DNA from: Bacillota bacterium
GTDB taxonomy: Bacteria; Bacillota; Clostridia; Lachnospirales; Lachnospiraceae
DNA: 64,000 bases
Reading direction: 5' to 3'
NCBI GenBank assembly: GCA_023418475.1
Contig: JAEZZO010000080.1
Location: forward strand, 116,403 to 180,402
Both the position numbers and the translations under genes were made by a program. The stretch's first letter is position 1. Each line of letters begins with the position of its first letter. The notes under the pieces were generated by a model. That model was not told the DNA's origin, did no database searches, and was given only the letters and a program-made list of their open reading frames with translations. Below, piece by piece: positions 8,814-17,458 of the stretch.

Positions 8814-8852
8814 CGGTTTTGCTCCGGATGTGAAGCTTTGCATCCCTGTCGT
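8814..8852. repeat. Possible degenerate R2 element
   Basis: Contains TTTTGCTCCGGATGTGAAGC and TTTGCATCCCTG, similar in order and spacing to the R2 copies at 55061 and 62341 (TTTTGTTCCGCGC..GAAGCTGCGCATCC). The rest of the 8677-8923 gap shows nothing else. Confidence 0.4.
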
Positions 8853-8923
8853 TTTCCCTTGTTTAAATTTTCTATACAACAAAACAGCAACAATAATCAT
8901 AAATTACTGTTGCCATTCTATAG

Positions 8924-8997
8924 TAGCGAAGGACGGATTTGAACCGCCGACACCGCGGGTATGAACCGCGTGCTCTCGCCAGCTGAGCTACTTCGCC
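8924..8997 (-). tRNA. tRNA-Met (CAT), elongator type
   Basis: A 74-nt cloverleaf: acceptor GGCGAAG with CTTCGCT (G1:U72, as in Bacillus elongator tRNA-Met), D-arm GCTCAGCTGGCGAGAGC, anticodon loop TTCATAC with anticodon CAT, and T-arm GGCGGTTCAAATCCGTC. The 3' CCA is not encoded. It is 18 bases from the tRNA-Val gene on the same strand. Confidence 0.93.
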
Positions 8998-9015
8998 ATA
9001 TTAGTTTTTATAAAA

Positions 9016-9088
9016 TGGGACCTATAGGGCTCGAACCTATGACCCTCTGCTTGTAAGGCAGATGCTCTCCCAGCTGAGCTAAGATCCC
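9016..9088 (-). tRNA. tRNA-Val (TAC)
   Basis: A 73-nt cloverleaf: acceptor GGGATCT/AGGTCCC, D-arm GCTCAGCTGGGAGAGC, anticodon stem-loop CTGCCTTACAAGCAG with anticodon TAC, and T-arm ATAGGTTCGAGCCCTAT. CCA is not encoded. It is the upstream member of a two-tRNA cluster on the minus strand. Confidence 0.93.
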
Positions 9089-9239
9089 ATTTGAGAAGTA
9101 CTTTTCTATTATATGCATTTCATTATGCTTTGTCAATAGGGAAAAGGAAAATATTTTGAATTTTGCATGTAATAACAACAATATTAAGTACTCCCCTTGA
9201 TAGGATTAACGGCAAGGACGAACCGTTAAAAGCTTCCTC

Positions 9240-10016
9240 TCACGATCCTGTTGATTTATAATATCTTACCCCTATCCGCCAGAGCAGAAAGCTGGGTAGC
9301 AGAAACAAACAGCCAAGCAGTGGCAGGAACATATACCACCACTTCTGTGAATGTCCGATCAGATACAGAAAGGGATAATACTGGAATAATGCATAGGGAA
9401 CCAGAAAGGTACAAAATTTAAGTATTTTTTGACCGTATACATCCAGCGGATACTTACCAAACTCTCTTGCTCCGTCTGTTAGAATATTCATAAATTCCAA
9501 GCCTTCTAACGTAAAAAAACAAAAACCGGCATAAATAAGAAATAAGCAACCAAAAACCACAGTTCCTCCCAATACCATTAGCAGCAGAGTTATTATTTTC
9601 GTTACATTCCATTCCACATCAGAAGTTATTATCCCATACAAAAACATGATAATTGCCTGTAGTATTCGTCCAAATCTGGTAAACTCAATTTTTCCGGATA
9701 CGACCAGAAGAATAGTACTTCTGGGTCTTATAAGCATACGGTCAAACTCTCCGTTGCCTATCGTAGAAGCAAACAGGTCAAAGCCCCTCATAAACATCTC
9801 TGCCAGTGAATAAGACATAAGCACCGTCGAGAAGCATAAAAGAACTTCGCTGAAATGGTACCCGTTTACTTTGTGAAAACGTTCAAACAGAAATAATACG
9901 CCAAGGAAAACATTAAAGGATACCAAAAACTGGCCAATTGTTGTCAGTAAAAAGGAAAGCCTGTACTGCATGGCTCCTTTCAGATGAATTCCGAAAAACC
10001 TTAGATATAATTTCAT
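9240..10016 (-). CDS. ABC-2 type exporter permease (ABC2_membrane_6-like), second subunit
   Basis: A 258-residue protein with about six hydrophobic segments. It resembles the DUF990/ABC2_membrane_6 permeases: an N-terminal arm KLYLRFFGIHLKGAMQYRLSF, then the conserved GEFDRMLIRPRSTILLVV loop after the second helix pair. AGGAGCTGTC precedes the ATG. It is the third gene of an ATPase-permease-permease unit, 23 bases after the first permease, so the transporter is probably a heterodimer of the two permeases. The substrate is unknown. Confidence 0.88.
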   Translation of the reverse strand: MKLYLRFFGIHLKGAMQYRLSFLLTTIGQFLVSFNVFLGVLFLFERFHKVNGYHFSEVLLCFSTVLMSYSLAEMFMRGFDLFASTIGNGEFDRMLIRPRSTILLVVSGKIEFTRFGRILQAIIMFLYGIITSDVEWNVTKIITLLLMVLGGTVVFGCLFLIYAGFCFFTLEGLEFMNILTDGAREFGKYPLDVYGQKILKFCTFLVPYALFQYYPFLYLIGHSQKWWYMFLPLLGCLFLLPSFLLWRIGVRYYKSTGS

Positions 10017-10039
10017 GACAGCTCCTATCTATTTTATCA

Positions 10040-10852
10040 TCAACCACCCTGTACTACCACTCTTTTGAGCGCTGCCGCAATTATTCTCTTCCCCAGTAAA
10101 ATCAACGCAACCGCCCAGAACAGCTGCAAACCAGCCTTATAATAAATCTCAATTCCTGTAATATCACTGGCATAAACCCGGAAAGGAATATTTCCCATAG
10201 AAGCAAACGGCAGCAGCTCCACAACTTGTCTTACACCCTCCGGCAGAAATGGAATTGGTATTACATTTCCTGCCAAAACATCTACCAGCGCTACCGCAAC
10301 CAATCGTATTCCCATCGGAGAATAGGTATAAAAGGTAGAAATATAAATAAGCATACAGAAGGCTATTACCGTAATAAACCCCAGAAATGCCGTTATAACA
10401 AACCAAATACCAGCACGAATATCCGCGGGGAGCCGCATCCCATAAGGAGCTGGCAAGAATACTGCAAAGACCAGAATTGGCATACACCGAAGAACTGCTT
10501 TTGATAGTCGGTTTGCCATACTGCGGAAAAACCACATATTATATAAATCGGCCGGCCGGCATAATTCATATGCAATCTGACCATCTGTAATTGACTGAAA
10601 GATATCATTTTCCAGAAACCAGGTCATAAATAGTGCCAGCAGTGACTGCTGCAGCCAGATATAAGTAGACAGTGCTTCCATAGACATCGGAAAGGCTGCC
10701 GCGTTCTCTTTATAGAAAGCCTTATACATCTGAAGCTCTAAGATTCCCCACACAAACTGTGTAGCTACCCCTGCCAGAGCCGCAGCGCGATATTGCAGGC
10801 CGGCAATAAAACGCATTCGAAAAAAGGTGCTGTATTCCTGATATTTCATCAT
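10040..10852 (-). CDS. ABC-2 type exporter permease (ABC2_membrane_6-like), first subunit
   Basis: A 270-residue permease with about six membrane segments. It is distantly similar to its downstream neighbour: MRFIAGLQYRAAALAGV matches the other subunit's arm, and DGQIAYELCRPADLYNMWF aligns with GEFDRMLIRPRSTILLVV. Two ATGs are adjacent; AGGAGC lies 8 bases before the first. The gene begins 4 bases past the ATPase stop, indicating one transcript with the promoter at 11971-11999. Confidence 0.88.
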   Translation of the reverse strand: MMKYQEYSTFFRMRFIAGLQYRAAALAGVATQFVWGILELQMYKAFYKENAAAFPMSMEALSTYIWLQQSLLALFMTWFLENDIFQSITDGQIAYELCRPADLYNMWFFRSMANRLSKAVLRCMPILVFAVFLPAPYGMRLPADIRAGIWFVITAFLGFITVIAFCMLIYISTFYTYSPMGIRLVAVALVDVLAGNVIPIPFLPEGVRQVVELLPFASMGNIPFRVYASDITGIEIYYKAGLQLFWAVALILLGKRIIAAALKRVVVQGG

Positions 10853-10856
10853 CGGT

Positions 10857-11837
10857 TTACGCTCCTATCCGGTATTCTTTATAAAGGGCAGCCACCAATT
10901 CATCGATAGAGGGTGCATTCACTGATATATCTTTCACCTCCGCCTGCTTTGTGACATGCGCAATGGCATCTGCTACCGTTAGCTTTTGCAGATCAATATC
11001 ATAGATACCGAATTGATTGCTCAAAGATACCGGAAGCATTCCTTCACAGGGGTTTATGGAACCTCCGCAATATTCTATGGTAAGCCGTTTATAAGTGGAA
11101 AATTGCCTGCGGACCTCATTCAGCTGTCCGTCCATCAGAATTTTTCCCTTTCCGATCAGAATAATCCTTCTTGCCAATGTTTCAATGTCCTGCATATCAT
11201 GCGTGGTAAGAATTACTGTTGTCTTATACTTCCGATTCTGTTCCAGAATGAAATCTCTTACTGCTATTTTTGATACGGCATCCAACCCAATGGTTGGTTC
11301 ATCAAGAAATAGTATCTTCGGACTGTGCAGCAGTGATGCTGCTATTTCACACCGCATCCTCTGACCTAAGGAAAGCTGCCTGGCTGGTGTTTTGATGATC
11401 TGCTCCAATTGCAGCAGAGTTACCAGCTCTTCCAGATTGTTCCTGTACGTTGGGTTTGGAATCCTATAAATATCCCGTAAAAGCTCAAAGGAATCAACTA
11501 CCGGAACATCCCACCACAACTGAGAGCGCTGTCCAAAAACAACCCCGATTTGTTTTACATGTTCAATTCTATCTTTCCATGGAATTCTGCCCTCGATGGT
11601 GCAAGTTCCCCGATCCGGTGTTAATATTCCGCTAAGCACCTTAATCGTACTGCTTTTTCCTGCGCCATTGGGACCGATATACCCGACCATCTCTCCTTCC
11701 GGTATCTCAAAGGAAATATCATCGAGTGCTTTGATACATTCATACTGCCTGTGAAACAAGGCTTTTAATGCTTCTGAAAATCCGGCACTGCGCCGGCTGA
11801 CCTGAAAGGTCTTAGAGATGTGTTCGACTTTAATCAT
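10857..11837 (-). CDS. ABC exporter ATP-binding protein (ABC-2 type)
   Basis: A 326-residue ATPase. Walker A GPNGAGKSST, Q-loop region GVVFGQRSQLWWD, signature LSLGQRMRCEIA, Walker B ILFLDEPTIGLD and switch His in TTHDMQD are all intact. The Q-loop QRSQLWWDVPVVDSF is typical of ATPases paired with ABC2_membrane_6 permeases. A C-terminal domain of about 95 residues follows, also usual in this group. AGGAGG lies 7 bases before the start. It is the first gene of the export operon. Confidence 0.93.
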   Translation of the reverse strand: MIKVEHISKTFQVSRRSAGFSEALKALFHRQYECIKALDDISFEIPEGEMVGYIGPNGAGKSSTIKVLSGILTPDRGTCTIEGRIPWKDRIEHVKQIGVVFGQRSQLWWDVPVVDSFELLRDIYRIPNPTYRNNLEELVTLLQLEQIIKTPARQLSLGQRMRCEIAASLLHSPKILFLDEPTIGLDAVSKIAVRDFILEQNRKYKTTVILTTHDMQDIETLARRIILIGKGKILMDGQLNEVRRQFSTYKRLTIEYCGGSINPCEGMLPVSLSNQFGIYDIDLQKLTVADAIAHVTKQAEVKDISVNAPSIDELVAALYKEYRIGA

Positions 11838-11970
11838 TTTATTCCTCCTGGTAGTAATATTTTTTCAAATATCTTGCCAAGCGACGGCATACCTTGCGGT
11901 ACACTTTTTTTCTTGGATTTTGCCAAGAAAACCCGTGGTAAATATTCACTTTGAAAGTAAGCAAATATAG

Positions 11971-11999
11971 ATTATAACACTATTGTAAAACATCGTCAA
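11971..11999 (-). promoter_or_regulatory. Promoter of the ABC-2 exporter operon
   Basis: TTGACG (11994-11999) and TATAAT (11971-11976) on the minus strand, with a 17-base spacer. The implied leader of about 128 bases before the ATPase gene contains a small TTCTTGG/CCAAGAA hairpin. Confidence 0.75.
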
Positions 12000-12004
12000 C
12001 CGGT

Positions 12005-12640
12005 TTACAGCATTTTTCCATGCCCTTGCACAGTAGTCGGAGTGTAATCCAGCCTTCCTTTCTTTATGGTAAGATATTCCTCAGCGGATAGATTAAAATC
12101 TCCCAGATAGAGATGACCATTTTCATAATGAATAATATTGATACAGGTATTCTTGAGTATTATTCTTCCTGTGCCGGTTTTACCTTCGCTTAATACTGAC
12201 AATACCGAATTGATTGAAGCTCCATGAGATACCATAATAATATTGCTGTCCCTGAATTTATCTCCATACTTTTTCATTGCCATAATCATTCTTTTACACA
12301 ATCTTTCCCAGGGCTCTTTATCGTCCTTCTCACCGGACGCATAAAAGGCTTCTCTTTCGATTGGGGTCATACCGGATACTTTTGAGAAGTCTCTTTCCGT
12401 AATTTCCTGTTCTATCATAACCTGCCCGGCTGACACAATTTCAGCAATTATCTCAGCTGTCTCCCTGGCTCTGCTTAGCGGGCTGGTGACTACTGCTTTA
12501 AAACTTTCTCCTGCTAAAGCACGTCCACATTCCTTTGCCTGTTCTATACCGGTTTTATTAAGAGGGATATCTTCTCTTCCCTGAAACCGCCCCTGGAGAT
12601 TCCAATCGGTCTGTCCATGCCTGATCAAATAAATTTTCAT
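12005..12640 (-). CDS. Histidine phosphatase family protein (phosphoglycerate mutase-like)
   Basis: A 211-residue cytosolic phosphatase of the RHG superfamily. The catalytic motif LIRHGQTDWN is at residues 4-13, the second Arg is in TSPLSRARETAEI, the acidic residue is in ERDFSKVSG, and the second catalytic His is in MVSHGASIN. It is close to broad-specificity phosphatases and cobalamin phosphatase CobC-like proteins; the substrate cannot be assigned. No co-transcribed gene. CGGAGAA precedes the ATG. Confidence 0.9.
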   Translation of the reverse strand: MKIYLIRHGQTDWNLQGRFQGREDIPLNKTGIEQAKECGRALAGESFKAVVTSPLSRARETAEIIAEIVSAGQVMIEQEITERDFSKVSGMTPIEREAFYASGEKDDKEPWERLCKRMIMAMKKYGDKFRDSNIIMVSHGASINSVLSVLSEGKTGTGRIILKNTCINIIHYENGHLYLGDFNLSAEEYLTIKKGRLDYTPTTVQGHGKML

Positions 12641-12774
12641 GTGTATGTTCTCCGGATCTATTTTTTGTTTTTATTCTACAGGATTATTGGCAAAAATGCT
12701 ACTGCAATTTAATTTACAATCATTTCCATACTTTTATATCAACTATGTTTTTCTTATTAATTCTTTATTATACA

Positions 12775-12858
12775 TCAAAAGTCTGCTATTCATTTGCCGG
12801 ATGATATCGATACACTCCCATTCATCTTCATAACCTGATGAGAACTTAAGCCGGGCTA
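12775..12858. repeat. R1 palindromic repeat, copy 2 (degenerate)
   Basis: TCAAAAGTCT, CATTTGCCGGATG, CATTCATCTTCATAACCTG and CCGGGCTA appear in family order, with decay at the right end. Confidence 0.65.
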
Positions 12859-12864
12859 ACCTAA

Positions 12865-13605
12865 TTATAGATTTACAGATATATTTTTTCCGCTCTTATC
12901 AAAGATGAGCTTCACTTTCTGCAGCAGCTCCTGATCCGGTTCTTTCGTATCCGACAATTTATACTCCAAGCCAAGCTCCTCCCATTTATATTCACCCATC
13001 TTGTGAAATGCGAGCAGTTCAATCTTTGATACATTGGGAAACTCCCCAAGATATCTGGAAAGTTTCTCGATTGCATCCAGATTATCCGATAATCCCGGAA
13101 CGAGAACATAACGAATCCAGGTATTTATCTTTTTATCTCTAAGGAAATTAAGCAGTGTAAGTGTAGGTGCAAGGGATACACCGGTAATCATTTCGTATAC
13201 AACAGCATCATAATTTTTTATATCCAGTAATACTAAATCGGTATAGTTCAGAAGCTTTTCGACTTCCTCATTCCATACATAGCCGGATGTATCAATCGCT
13301 ACAGAGATCTGATGTTCTTTTAATAATTTACATACCTCCAGAATAAATTCCGCCTGGAGTAAGGGTTCTCCTCCTGTAAAGGTAACTCCTCCGCCTGAGA
13401 AATCCATATAAGTTTTATATTTCAAAATTTCTTCGGCTAATTTCTGAGGAGTATACTCTGTACCCCTGTTCACTTCCCAGGTATCCGGATTATGGCAAAA
13501 CTGGCAGCGCAGGGGACATCCCTGCATAAATACAACAAAACGTATTCCAGGACCATCTACCGTACCAAAGCTTTCTAAAGAATGTATCCGTCCCTTTATC
13601 TCCAT
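12865..13605 (-). CDS. pflA: Pyruvate formate-lyase activating enzyme (radical SAM)
   Basis: A 246-residue radical SAM enzyme that puts the glycyl radical on PflB. The start is taken at the ATG of MEIKGRIHS, 9 bases after GAGAGG; the ATG three codons upstream abuts that site. The cluster motif GCPLRCQFCHNPDTW has C30, C34 and C37. The SAM-binding GGVTFTGGEPLLQ and the following IDTSGYVW are as in known activases. The only pflB in view is just upstream on the same strand, separated by a terminator and an R1 repeat, so pflA may have its own promoter or depend on read-through. Confidence 0.95.
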   Translation of the reverse strand: MEIKGRIHSLESFGTVDGPGIRFVVFMQGCPLRCQFCHNPDTWEVNRGTEYTPQKLAEEILKYKTYMDFSGGGVTFTGGEPLLQAEFILEVCKLLKEHQISVAIDTSGYVWNEEVEKLLNYTDLVLLDIKNYDAVVYEMITGVSLAPTLTLLNFLRDKKINTWIRYVLVPGLSDNLDAIEKLSRYLGEFPNVSKIELLAFHKMGEYKWEELGLEYKLSDTKEPDQELLQKVKLIFDKSGKNISVNL

Positions 13606-13657
13606 ATGCACCATCCTCTCTTATATATAATTATGCCAGACAATTTTACACCAGGAT

Positions 13658-13735
13658 TAACCCGATAAAAGTCCCTTTCAGGTTATGAAGATGTATATGA
13701 GTGTATATATATTCATCTGGACTTGCCTTTAACCT
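13658..13735. repeat. R1 palindromic repeat, copy 3
   Basis: Opposite orientation to the copy at 59860: TAAAAGTCCCTTTCAGGTTA, GAAGATGTATATGAGTGTAT and ATTCATCTGGACTTGCCTTT match its reverse complement. The remainder of 13606-13970 holds a terminator and no ORF. Confidence 0.75.
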
Positions 13736-13932
13736 CCCACAATTATCAAATCCAGGCAATTGCTATAAAATAATGTTAGTATGTTTACAAAAATGGTACT
13801 TATTCCCTGATCCAATGCGCTACACGTAAGCTCTGGGGCATCTACCCTCTGAGCGCACAGCGATAAAATTATCGGGTATACCAATTACCTGACCTATCAT
13901 CAGGCAGTATTTTATACGTTTCATTCTAAATT

Positions 13933-13959
13933 ATCCTCCTGCAGAGCAGGAGGATAATA
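13933..13959 (-). terminator. Hairpin downstream of pflB
   Basis: A perfect 12-bp inverted repeat TTATCCTCCTGC / GCAGGAGGATAA with a 3-base loop, 12 bases past the pflB stop. The T tract on the minus strand is weak (AATTTAG), so termination may be partial. Confidence 0.65.
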
Positions 13960-13970
13960 AAAGATCCGTT

Positions 13971-16196
13971 TTATCTCTCATGAAATGTTCTGTGAATAAC
14001 ATCCAGCTGCTGCTCTTTATTCAGCTTGATAAAATTAACAGCATAGCCGGATACCCGGATTGTAAGCTGCGGATATTTTTCGGGATGTTCCATCGCATCC
14101 AGCAGCGTCTCACGGTCAAATACATTGATATTGATATGATGTCCACCGCTGCTAAAATACCCATCCATTAATCCCGCCAGATTATTTACCCTGTCATCGG
14201 TATTTTTACCAAGTGCTTTTGGTATGATTGAAAAGGTATAGGAGATACCATCCTCAGCATGCTGATAAGGAAGCTTTGCTACGGATGACATTGACGCAAT
14301 CGCACCTTTCTTATCCCTGCCGTGCATCGGATTTGCTCCCGGTGCAAAGGGTTCCCCCCTCTTGCGTCCATCCGGTGTACTTCCTGTTTTCTTACCGTAC
14401 ACCACATTAGAGGTGATTGTCAAGACAGATAAGGTTTGTTTTGCACTGCGGTAGGTTTTTACCTTGCGAAGCTTGTTCATAAATCTCTCAACAATCTCGA
14501 CTGCCATCTGATCCACTCTGTCATCATTATTGCCAAATGCCGGATATTCTCCTTCTATTTCGTAGTCCACCGCTAGCCCTGCTTCGTTGCGGATTACCTT
14601 TACCCTGGCATGTTTAATCGCAGAGAGGCTATCCGCCACAACAGATAATCCCGCAATACCGCAAGCCTCCGTACGTAGGATATTAATATCATGAAGAGCC
14701 ATCTGAAGCCGTTCGTAATTATATTTATCATGCATAAAGTGAATGACATTCAATGTATTGATATATAATTCCGACAGCCAATCCATGGTCTGATCAAATT
14801 TCTGCATCACTTCCTCATACTCCAGGTAATCCCCAGTAATCGGAGCAAACATCGGTCCGACCTGCTCCCCGTAAATCTCGTCCTTTCCACCGTTAATTGC
14901 ATATAAAAGAGCTTTTGCAAGGTTGGCGCGTGCACCAAAGAATTGCATCTGCTTACCGATTCTCATGGCAGAAACACAGCATGCAATACCATAATCATCT
15001 CCCCATACCTTTCTCATAATATCGTCACTCTCATACTGGATGGAGCTGGTATCAATCGAAACCTTCGAACAGAACTTCTTAAAGGGCTCAGGCAGGCTGA
15101 CAGACCACAAAATGGTCAGGTTTGGTTCCGGTGCCGGTCCCAGGTTGTAAAGTGTATGAAGGATACGATAGCTGCTCTTGGTAACCAGAGTTCTTCCGTC
15201 CAGACCCATTCCACCGATGGATTCTGTCACCCAGGTAGGATCACCGGAAAATAGATCATTATAGGACGGTGTTCGCAAAAACCGTACCATACGAAGCTTC
15301 ATTACAAACTGGTCAATCAGCTCCTGAACAGCTTCCTCCGTTATTGTACCGTTTCTTAGATCTCTCTCATAATAAATATCCAGGAAGGTGGATACCCTGC
15401 CAAGACTCATTGCTGCCCCGTCCTGTTCCTTGATGGCACCAAGATAAGCAAAGTAAGTCCACTGTGTTGCTTCAAAGGAATTAGAAGCAGGATTTCCGAT
15501 ATCATAACCATAATTGGAAGCCATTTGCTTCAGCTGCTTCAATGCCTTGATCTGCTCGGATATTTCTTCCCGCAAACGAATATCCGGTGATTCTAAAATC
15601 GGAATTTCAAGCAGCTTCTTCTGCTGCAGCTTCTCCTCAATCAGATAATCCACACCGTAAAGCGCTACTCTTCGGTAATCCCCGATAATTCTGCCTCGAC
15701 CATAAGCATCCGGTAAACCGGTAATAATACCGGTATGTCTTGCTTTCTTCATTGCGTCGGTATAAGCATCGAATACACCATCGTTGTGCGTTTTCCTGTT
15801 TTCTGAATAAATCTCCTCTGTTTTCTGATCTAACTGATAGCCATATGCTTCCAGCGCATTCTTAACGACGCGGATACCTCCATTTGGCATAATACCTCTT
15901 TTTAACGGTTTATCTGTCTGAAAGCCAACAATTACTTCCCTCTCCCGATCCAGATATCCTGCTTCAAAAGCAGTGATGGTCGATGGCTTTGAGGTTTCTG
16001 CTTCGAGAATTCCCTTTTTGTTCTCCTCCTGCATTTGTTCCTTCACCTTTTCCCAAAGCTGCTCGGTCTTTGGTGTCGGTCCGGCAAGGAAGCTTTCGTC
16101 TCCCTCATAGGGTGTATAATTATGTTGAATGAAACTGCGGACATTTATTTCACCCATCCAGCTTCCCTGTTTAAAATCATACCATTCCTGTCTCAT
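13971..16196 (-). CDS. pflB: Formate C-acetyltransferase (pyruvate formate-lyase)
   Basis: A 741-residue glycyl radical enzyme converting pyruvate and CoA to formate and acetyl-CoA. The paired catalytic cysteines are C406-C407 in IACCVSAMRIG. The radical glycine is G717 in RVSGYAVNFIKL, 24 residues from the C-terminus. LPDAYGRGRIIGDYRR and GNNDDRVD are also typical of true PFL rather than glycerol or choline glycyl radical enzymes. Length is normal. A promoter and a palindrome lie about 170-240 bases upstream, and an R1 repeat occupies the leader. Confidence 0.97.
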   Translation of the reverse strand: MRQEWYDFKQGSWMGEINVRSFIQHNYTPYEGDESFLAGPTPKTEQLWEKVKEQMQEENKKGILEAETSKPSTITAFEAGYLDREREVIVGFQTDKPLKRGIMPNGGIRVVKNALEAYGYQLDQKTEEIYSENRKTHNDGVFDAYTDAMKKARHTGIITGLPDAYGRGRIIGDYRRVALYGVDYLIEEKLQQKKLLEIPILESPDIRLREEISEQIKALKQLKQMASNYGYDIGNPASNSFEATQWTYFAYLGAIKEQDGAAMSLGRVSTFLDIYYERDLRNGTITEEAVQELIDQFVMKLRMVRFLRTPSYNDLFSGDPTWVTESIGGMGLDGRTLVTKSSYRILHTLYNLGPAPEPNLTILWSVSLPEPFKKFCSKVSIDTSSIQYESDDIMRKVWGDDYGIACCVSAMRIGKQMQFFGARANLAKALLYAINGGKDEIYGEQVGPMFAPITGDYLEYEEVMQKFDQTMDWLSELYINTLNVIHFMHDKYNYERLQMALHDINILRTEACGIAGLSVVADSLSAIKHARVKVIRNEAGLAVDYEIEGEYPAFGNNDDRVDQMAVEIVERFMNKLRKVKTYRSAKQTLSVLTITSNVVYGKKTGSTPDGRKRGEPFAPGANPMHGRDKKGAIASMSSVAKLPYQHAEDGISYTFSIIPKALGKNTDDRVNNLAGLMDGYFSSGGHHININVFDRETLLDAMEHPEKYPQLTIRVSGYAVNFIKLNKEQQLDVIHRTFHER

Positions 16197-16257
16197 AAAA
16201 TACCTCCATTCTGCCGTTTTTTACGGCTCTTTTTATCGGTATGTGCTACTTATTACA

Positions 16258-16358
16258 AGGATTCGAATATCAAAAGCCTAAAATATTTTGCCGGATGAAA
16301 ATAAATGCACTCATATTCATCTACATAACCTGGATCAGGCTTTTGATATTCAAATCTT
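16258..16358. repeat. R1 palindromic repeat, copy 4 (full length, in the pflB leader)
   Basis: Termini GATTCGAATATCAAAAGCCT and AGGCTTTTGATATTCAAATC differ from a perfect inverted repeat by one base in 20. The inside has TTGCCGGATGAAAATAA, GCACTCATATTCATCTAC and ATAACCTGGATC. It would be transcribed in the pflB leader. Confidence 0.85.
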
Positions 16359-16366
16359 ACAAGTTA

Positions 16367-16395
16367 ATCATAATTCCTGCCATAGCTTTTGTCAA
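16367..16395 (-). promoter_or_regulatory. Promoter of pflB
   Basis: TTGACA (16390-16395) and TATGAT (16367-16372) on the minus strand, with a 17-base spacer, about 165 bases upstream of the pflB ATG. Confidence 0.75.
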
Positions 16396-16410
16396 TAGTA
16401 ATTGATATTA

Positions 16411-16433
16411 GTAATCAATACTATATTGATTAC
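16411..16433. promoter_or_regulatory. Operator-like palindrome upstream of the pflB promoter
   Basis: A perfect 10-bp inverted repeat GTAATCAATA-CTA-TATTGATTAC, centred about 62 bases upstream of the expected start of transcription, a common activator position. The binding protein is unknown. The rest of 16434-16695 shows nothing recognisable. Confidence 0.55.
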
Positions 16434-16695
16434 TTTTTATGAAAATTGCACGAAACAATCCTGGTCTGTGACATCACAAGGCATTTAATCCAGGGATCTG
16501 TTTACCAAACAAGGGGTATTATAAGACCACCATACGGCTAATTATAAACAAAACAGGAATATTAATCGGTAGCATTTATTACTTTTTGAAAATAAAGATG
16601 CTATTTTTAGTTGTTTTATCCGACGTATTGCTACTGCCAATCAATTATTTATAGATTGCTATGGTCATGAGCTTACTCCATAGCTTCTAAATAAT

Positions 16696-17454
16696 TTAAA
16701 TACCCACAGCAGCCATCTCAGCGTATATCTTTTCCCCTCTTTCCTCAATTGCCTTGCCAGTAAATTTATGCAACTGTAATTCGGATACGATATTTCCATC
16801 CTTGGTAAATAAAACCCGATCCGCCCTGGCTGCGATTTTTGCTTCGTGGGTTACGAGTAATATGGCCGTACCTTCTGTGTTGATATCCGCTAATACCTCC
16901 ATTATTTCCTCCGCTGATTTAGAATTGAGTGCACCGGTTGGCTCATCGGCAAAGAGAATCTCCGGCTCATTCATCAGAGCACGGCAGATACCGGCCCGTT
17001 GGAGCTGACCTCCTGATACCTCCGTGGTATCCCTGCTTTCCAGTCCGGCAATCCCGGTTTTCTTCATCAGTGCTTTTGCCTTAAGAGTAAGCTTTGCTGT
17101 ATCCTTTTTGCCCTCCTGTGCAGCGGGGAGGATGATATTATCCAGAAGATTCAAGTTTTTCAGCATGGTTGGCTGTTGAAAGATAAAGCCCATTTTTCTC
17201 CTGCGGACATCTGCAAGTGCATTTTCACGAAGTTTTGATAACTCGGTATCACCAAATTTCACTGATCCGCTTGTAATCTCGTCCATGCCGCTGAGTGCAA
17301 ACAATAGAGTAGATTTTCCCGAACCGGATGGCCCCATTATGGCAACAAACTCACCCTTATCTATTGCAATGTCTACTCCGTTCAATACCTTTGTCTGCTC
17401 ATTACCCTTACCAAAGGTTTTTATAATTTTTTTTGCTGTAATAATGCTATTCAT
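16696..17454 (-). CDS. ABC transporter ATP-binding protein (MacB/LolD-type)
   Basis: A 252-residue ATPase. The start is set at the ATG of MNSIITAKK, which has AAGGAGGG 7 bases upstream; 30 codons of upstream open frame lie inside the permease gene. Walker A GPSGSGKSTL, Q-loop FIFQQPTMLKNLNLLDN, signature VSGGQLQRAGICRAL, Walker B ILFADEPTGALNS and switch HEAK are intact. It is the last gene of the regulator-kinase-permease-ATPase operon, starting 4 bases past the permease stop. This family usually handles antimicrobial peptides or lipophilic compounds. Confidence 0.93.
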   Translation of the reverse strand: MNSIITAKKIIKTFGKGNEQTKVLNGVDIAIDKGEFVAIMGPSGSGKSTLLFALSGMDEITSGSVKFGDTELSKLRENALADVRRRKMGFIFQQPTMLKNLNLLDNIILPAAQEGKKDTAKLTLKAKALMKKTGIAGLESRDTTEVSGGQLQRAGICRALMNEPEILFADEPTGALNSKSAEEIMEVLADINTEGTAILLVTHEAKIAARADRVLFTKDGNIVSELQLHKFTGKAIEERGEKIYAEMAAVGI

Positions 17455-17458
17455 AATC

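Noticed and set aside
12005..12640. Assignment as glycolytic phosphoglycerate mutase or CobC
   Set aside because: The RHG fold alone does not decide the substrate and there are no cobalamin or glycolysis neighbours, so only the family name is given.
13971..16196. Glycerol or choline glycyl radical enzyme instead of PFL
   Set aside because: The adjacent Cys pair C406-C407 and the true-PFL motifs are present, and the activase lacks the extra ferredoxin domain of those systems.
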